Shown here in pieces: positions 59,331-64,000 of a DNA stretch of 64,000 bases. A program made the translations under genes and the position numbers. The stretch is taken from contig LUCM01000056.1 of the NCBI GenBank assembly GCA_008360955.1, forward strand, positions 9,127 to 73,126, written 5' to 3'. This DNA is from Fasciolopsis buskii (Eukaryota; Platyhelminthes; Trematoda; Plagiorchiida; Fasciolidae). The notes beneath the pieces are model-generated. The model searched no databases. It was not told where the DNA came from and saw only the letters and a list, made by a program, of their open reading frames with translations. Within the stretch, counting starts at the first letter, position 1; the number at the start of each line of letters is the position of its first letter.

Positions 59331-61860
59331 TTCTGAAATATTGAGGAATGGGTGGCTTTGGAAAATATAAATCAGAAATGTAATCTGCGGCACTAAAATC
59401 CTTATAATTTTTTTCAACCATAACGATCTGGATGTTTTCCCAGTAGTTCAACACGCAGTTTTTTGTTTGAGTTCATTTTTCTTTTACCTTTTCGCAGGTG
59501 CCGTCTTACTGGGATGCCACAAACAGAATAGGAATAGGCAACACAATGAGCATATCTGTGATGTGGTGCTTGGATTTGTAAATCCTTTTTTGCTGTTATT
59601 GTTTTCCAAAATCAAAAACCCTTCCGGGAGTTTGCACACCAGCGGAAAAAAATCGATTGTGTCTGGTAAACTTAGACGTTTTAGAAAGTTTTTTAATCCT
59701 GGAACCTTGCACTAACCAGCGGATATGCTTGGGACCAACTCTCGGGAACGTCACTGGGCGGCGACACAAAGGGAAAGAACAATGCTAGAATCCAATAGAC
59801 ATTTTGTTTTCACCGTTGGAATTTCGAGATTTTTTTTATTTTCGGATTTTTTTTAAGGAGGAAAAGTTCCACAGATGGGCCGCATAGCACTCGCGCCACT
59901 GAATTTGCCATATCTGTTTCACATCTCTCAACGTCTCCAACCATCAATCCTCACCTCTTGAACTCCGACCAAGACGGCTGAGCGCACCAACCGAGGCCAA
60001 ATTCAAATCTAAGTTCTTCATAACTCTAAGCCAAGTCATAATCTAACCGACCCTTAACTTCTTCCAGCCTTCCACAGTAAGTGGAAATAGAGCACTGAAG
60101 GGTTGACGATGTACAGGCATATGCAAGTCAGCGAAGACATCTTACAGCGATTAACTCAGTCAGAGAACGACAGCCTGCCATCGTGCGATACGCAGCTACC
60201 AATGTAGGTAAAGCGGTCTACAGCCGTTAGCTGCTCCCCCCAGTATGGTGTTCGGGACTATTGCCGTCCAATCCTGTTACAGCGCTTTACGCTTTGAATG
60301 TAAAATTCACAAGCTGCACTGAGCAACAAGCCTCGAGAGTCTATCTAGCGTAAGTTGTGCATGGTCCGCGGAGCAGCGCCGTCGTGCGTTTTGTGTAGGC
60401 AGTCGTTCGCTGAATGAGTCAAACGATGTACGTTGCCTTGTCTGGTTTGGACAGGTATTGTGTATGCAGAACAACTTCATAAAAGCGGAATTTTTCCTAA
60501 ACTGAGCAGAACAGTTGTCCATAATGTGGTTGGTGTTTAGCTGTAGACGTACTGAAGACCGGATAACTCATAACATGGTGTTGTTAGCATTCTTCATTAA
60601 CTGACCTTGAGTAGGTGAGTTCAGGCTGTATCCCGGGGGATCTCAAAACTGGGCTAGACAAACTCTGCGGGACGTGATTGCAGCCCTCGGAATTCGTTCA
60701 TCACATTACATCTTTCTGATTCTGGTGAATACCGAACGATGTGAGCGTTTTTTAATATACCTTCATTCAGCTATTCTGGCTTGAGTCGCGAGATGAAATT
60801 ATCTTGGATCACGGTGTCACATCGGCAAGATGTGTACCAAAGCTTTAATCGTTTTTGGCATCTTCCGCTACTGAACACTTTTAGAAATAGCACACCGGCA
60901 CTGTGTGCCCAATGAACGTTGAAATTTTGCAGGGAATTTTAGCGGATTGTCTTCTATTCATCATTCCTCTGTTTCGTATAGAATTATTAAGAGAAATCAA
61001 GTTTGGTCTTTTTGTGGTGATTGGGTGCTTAGCATCACCACATTTCAAGCTGAAGGTCATGAGCCCAAATCCTCTCACTGTCGGTCAGTTTTCCTTATGG
61101 GCACCACTTCCTGAGAACTGATCCACTTTGTCATTTCCCTAATAGACAGCTTAACCAGTGAAAAATTAAGCCTTGTAAAAACCCACAAGTTTTTAGGAAA
61201 AACGGCATACCGAAGGCTTCCATTTGTATGCTCATTGTTATTGGCAGCAGGGCGGCCGAAATAAATTTGCATGGAAAGAGGATCCAAGAATTTAGCTATT
61301 CTCCCAGACTATGCCTTAGAAGCAAGCCGGTTTTGAAATAGATCCGTTCAACTTTTTGCAGTGAAGAAACCGCCGGAAACAACGACCAGCTACCGGAATT
61401 AAGAAACATGACTAAAGGAAAAGTCGATACCGTCTTCCGTATTATTTTCCGCTTTTTCTTAGAGAAAGCAATTTGCATTCTGAGTATTTTGTTGGTAGTT
61501 TGGTTGCATCAAACTAATAGAACTTATGCTAAATGACTTAAAGAAGATTAAGAGAATCAGGTGTAGTGAGGCCTGTTGGATATTCGCCAATATTTGACAC
61601 ATCGATAATAAAACAGAATTATTTGTGAAAGCTATGGAGTATGTAATTTTCCACGGTTAAGTTTTGGAAGCTTCGTGACAAAATGAAGCACGCAAGAGAA
61701 AACAACGCAAGTATAACTGGTCGTTTCTAGTGCAAAACAGTGGGTCTCGTTCGCCGGTCAAACGGGACTTCCTTATTTGTGAAACTTCACCAGGCGGGAT
61801 TTCCGGACGTCACATTTTCTCAAGCCTCGTCGGCCTCTGAATCTCTGTTCCTTCAGTGTG
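59331..61860. other. No recognised gene
   Basis: Frames of up to 82 codons (59467-59715, plus) are open. None is recognised. T-rich tracts occur near 59830-59860. Confidence 0.45.
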
Positions 61861-61869
61861 TGCACTTTC

Positions 61870-63060
61870 ATGCAGGCTGACCAACAGGCGTGTTTGGCTC
61901 TGACAGTGGACTCACTTTCGATTGATGTCTGCTGTGTGAGTGAAACACGAATTTAGGATTCGAGTAAAGTATTTCAACTAATTGCGCCTAACGTCTCGTC
62001 AAGATATTTTCTTCACACTTCAGGAGACGAAGCAGCACAATCTGTGGGTCAACGTGGTGTAGGAATAGTCTTGAGGGAGTAGGCTGAAGCAGCCCTTTCC
62101 GGTGGGATCTCAGTCAACGGTCGTTTGTGTGCCGTGAGACTGCAGGGATTAGTCAGCGTTTGACAGGATAGTAGTACTGGGCGCAATTTATTTGTTATCT
62201 CGTCATACGCTCCAACAGACTGCAGCACTGACATGGAGAAAGACGAGTTTTACGATGACCTTGTCACTCTTGTTCGGAAGAGCAAACGCTCGGACATTGT
62301 CGTGGTAGCGGGTGGTTTTATTGTATAAGTTTGAAAACTGAGTGCATCGAAGTCCTGTTTAGGTGGACAAGGCGCCTTGCCTGCTCAGCAAACAAATACT
62401 GGAGAAAGACTTCTTCATTTCTGTGCAGACAATCATTTATTCCTATCCAGTACGAATTTCCGACAAAGTTCGCGTCGTACGGAGAAGTGGCGCTCTAGCT
62501 CGACAGGTACTTTGAGTCAGATTGATCATATCGCAGTTAGCTACCATTGGCGCGGTTCTGTCCAAAACTGTAGATCATACTGGGCCACGTACATGGAATC
62601 GGACCATGCGTTAGTTTTAATGTGATTTTTGCTGCAGCTGAATGGCCATCGACGCAGGCCACAAATCCGATTGGCTGTCGAGCGTTTCCCTGATTCGGCT
62701 GTTCGCAACAGGTGCGAACAGAAACTGTCCGAGGAACTAAGAACTGCGACCAGTAGCAATGTAGACGATCAGTGGGATCAAATTAAGCAGGCGATGCATT
62801 TGTCCGCAAGTTTCGCCTGTGATCGTTGATCTAGCGTTCATCAAAATACTGGATCTCGCAAGGGTCGCCAAGTCTAATGAAGCAAAAACGCCAGCTGCCT
62901 AAATGCAAGGAGGTGAATAAGATACGTCGACAGATGCAGCGTCAGTTGACGATAGGCCTTGAGAATGACCGCGGAAACTGGTGGGTTAAGGTAGCCGAAG
63001 AGATGGAATTAGCGTCCGCTTCAAGTAATAGTCAAAGACTGTTTAGGCTTATATATGTGT
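61870..63060 (+). pseudogene. RTE-clade LINE: endonuclease and linker
   Basis: The plus strand gives QADQQACLALTVDSLSIDVC and CVSETRI (endonuclease opening), then after frame changes VGIVL, LFVISSYAPTDCSTDMEKDE, SDIVVVAGGF (VVAGDFN box with DFN lost), GERLLHFCADNHLFLSSTNF, SQIDHIAVSYHWRG and ESDHALVL (the catalytic SDH box is intact). Then follows the linker (VNKIRRQMQRQLTIGLENDR, WWVKVAEEMELASASSNSQR, LFRLI). Frameshifts lie near 62040 and 62340. In RTE elements the reverse transcriptase should follow the linker, but it does not. Confidence 0.85.
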
Positions 63061-64000
63061 TTTGAACCTTCAAAGTGCAAAATGCTGTTACAAGACTGGA
63101 CGACAGCAGTGCCGAACATCACACTGGATGGAGAAGAAACTAACGACTGTGAACCGTTTCACCTACCTTGGTAGCTGCGTGTCCAACGATGGTAGCTCGC
63201 AAGTGGAGGTAGCTATGCGTATATCTAGGGCTCGGGCAGCTTACGCTAGACTGAAGCACTTGTGGCGTCGGCCTGATATTTCACCAAAGTTGAAACGTAC
63301 TGTGTACTGTGCCGCAGAGCGCTCAGTTGTGCTATACGGTTGCGAGACATGGAGTATGCGTGTGGGCGATGTTCGTCGCTTAGAGATTTTCGACCACCGA
63401 TTTCTACGTAGTATGGCTAGGATTGGATGGAGTGACCGTAAGATTAATGTAGAGGTTAGGATTGTGGCATTGGGTGCTACTTCTGCGAATAGCTTGTTTC
63501 GTCGTATGAAACTTAGTAGACTACGCCGGTTGGGTGACGTGTTGCGTATGTCGAACATTCGTCTACCATACCGCGCCCTATTTTGCGTTCCTCCTAAGGA
63601 ATGGAAGAAGCCATGTGGAGGTGAACAGATGACGTGACAACGCGGGATGGGAAAATGTACAGCGAACTTAAGCAGAGTAAGTGTCTCACACCTTCGTGGT
63701 TGAGATCAGAAAGACTCGCCAACTAGCTGGCTGGAGACATTGAAGGATATGGCAGTAAACCATGTGCAATGGCGATCATGTCACATTCTGTCGAATCGGA
63801 ATGATTGAAAGAGTGTGTTTGTACATTTGGACTGTGTTTCGTGTGTTGGCTGCAGCAGCATCTTATCTTTTCCTGCCTGTGTAGGTCCAGCCCCTGTTCC
63901 CCTTGGATATTCACTCTTTTTATATAAACGTGTAACTCTGGGGAAAGGCAGCGGTCAGTGAGGCTTGTTTTGCTGTTTAACGCTCAACGATGATGATGAA
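63061..64000 (+). pseudogene. RTE-clade LINE: C-terminal domain and 3' tail
   Basis: The plus strand continues straight from the linker into FEPSKCKMLLQDW, a segment located after the RT catalytic box in intact elements. Then (frame change near 63140) VNRFTYLGSCVSNDGS, ISRARAAYARLKHLWRRPD, VLYGCETWSMRVGDVRRLEI, FDHRFLRSMARIGW and LRRLGDVLRMSNIRLPYRAL. The post-stop stretch near 63720-63790 resembles the usual final codons. The window ends in GATGATGATGAA, consistent with the short tandem-repeat tail of RTE elements. The frame 63062-63637 is open for 191 codons. Confidence 0.88.

Noticed and set aside
1..64000. CRISPR arrays, bacterial operons, riboswitches or prophage
   Set aside because: No regularly spaced short repeats, no ribosome-binding-site-led gene runs, and the recognisable elements are eukaryotic retroelements and a PUF gene.

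Overview
The window looks like nuclear DNA of a parasitic flatworm, most likely a trematode, and is almost entirely repetitive. The evidence is the retroelement content: a CsRn1-like Ty3/Gypsy element, RTE-clade LINEs whose endonuclease and C-terminal motifs match the kind abundant in flukes, and many CR1/Jockey-like LINE fragments. There are no operons, no bacterial-type gene density and no intact host gene. The species is inference; no rRNA, tRNA or mitochondrial marker is visible.

Layout. 1-8.7 kb: mostly unrecognised sequence with LINE endonuclease remains on the minus strand (4.37-5.18 kb) and a decayed foldback (4.13-4.35 kb). 8.67-9.02 kb: a nearly perfect 123-bp foldback. 9.18-10.29 kb, minus strand: an intronless, frameshifted copy of a whole Pumilio (PUF) RNA-binding domain, probably a processed retropseudogene that continues into low-complexity N-terminal sequence to about 11.6 kb. 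12.7-20.1 kb: repeat R1, a LINE C-terminus, a dead Gypsy element (gag-PR-RT-RNaseH-IN, minus), one arm of a 2.2-kb inverted duplication, and an RTE endonuclease fragment. 20-32 kb: LINE fragments, two more R1 copies, a polylinker-like cluster of restriction sites, the second inverted arm and a LINE ORF1. 32.6-40.4 kb: a 902-bp direct duplication, AT-rich sequence and a CR1-like reverse transcriptase. 40.4-45 kb: nothing firmly recognised. 45-58.6 kb: stacked minus-strand retroelements (at least five LINE pieces and a second Gypsy gag-protease with a possible LTR). 58.7-61.8 kb: repeat R3, then unrecognised sequence. 61.87-64 kb: an RTE LINE that has lost its reverse transcriptase core.

No elements work together as a system here. 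The main story is genome dynamics: dead retroelements inserted beside one another, one retrocopied host gene, and four large duplications (two direct, two inverted) with near-identical copies inside otherwise strongly decayed sequence. These are either very recent rearrangement or gene conversion, or assembly artefacts. Coordinates of decayed elements are approximate (tens of bases) because they were read from translated motifs.
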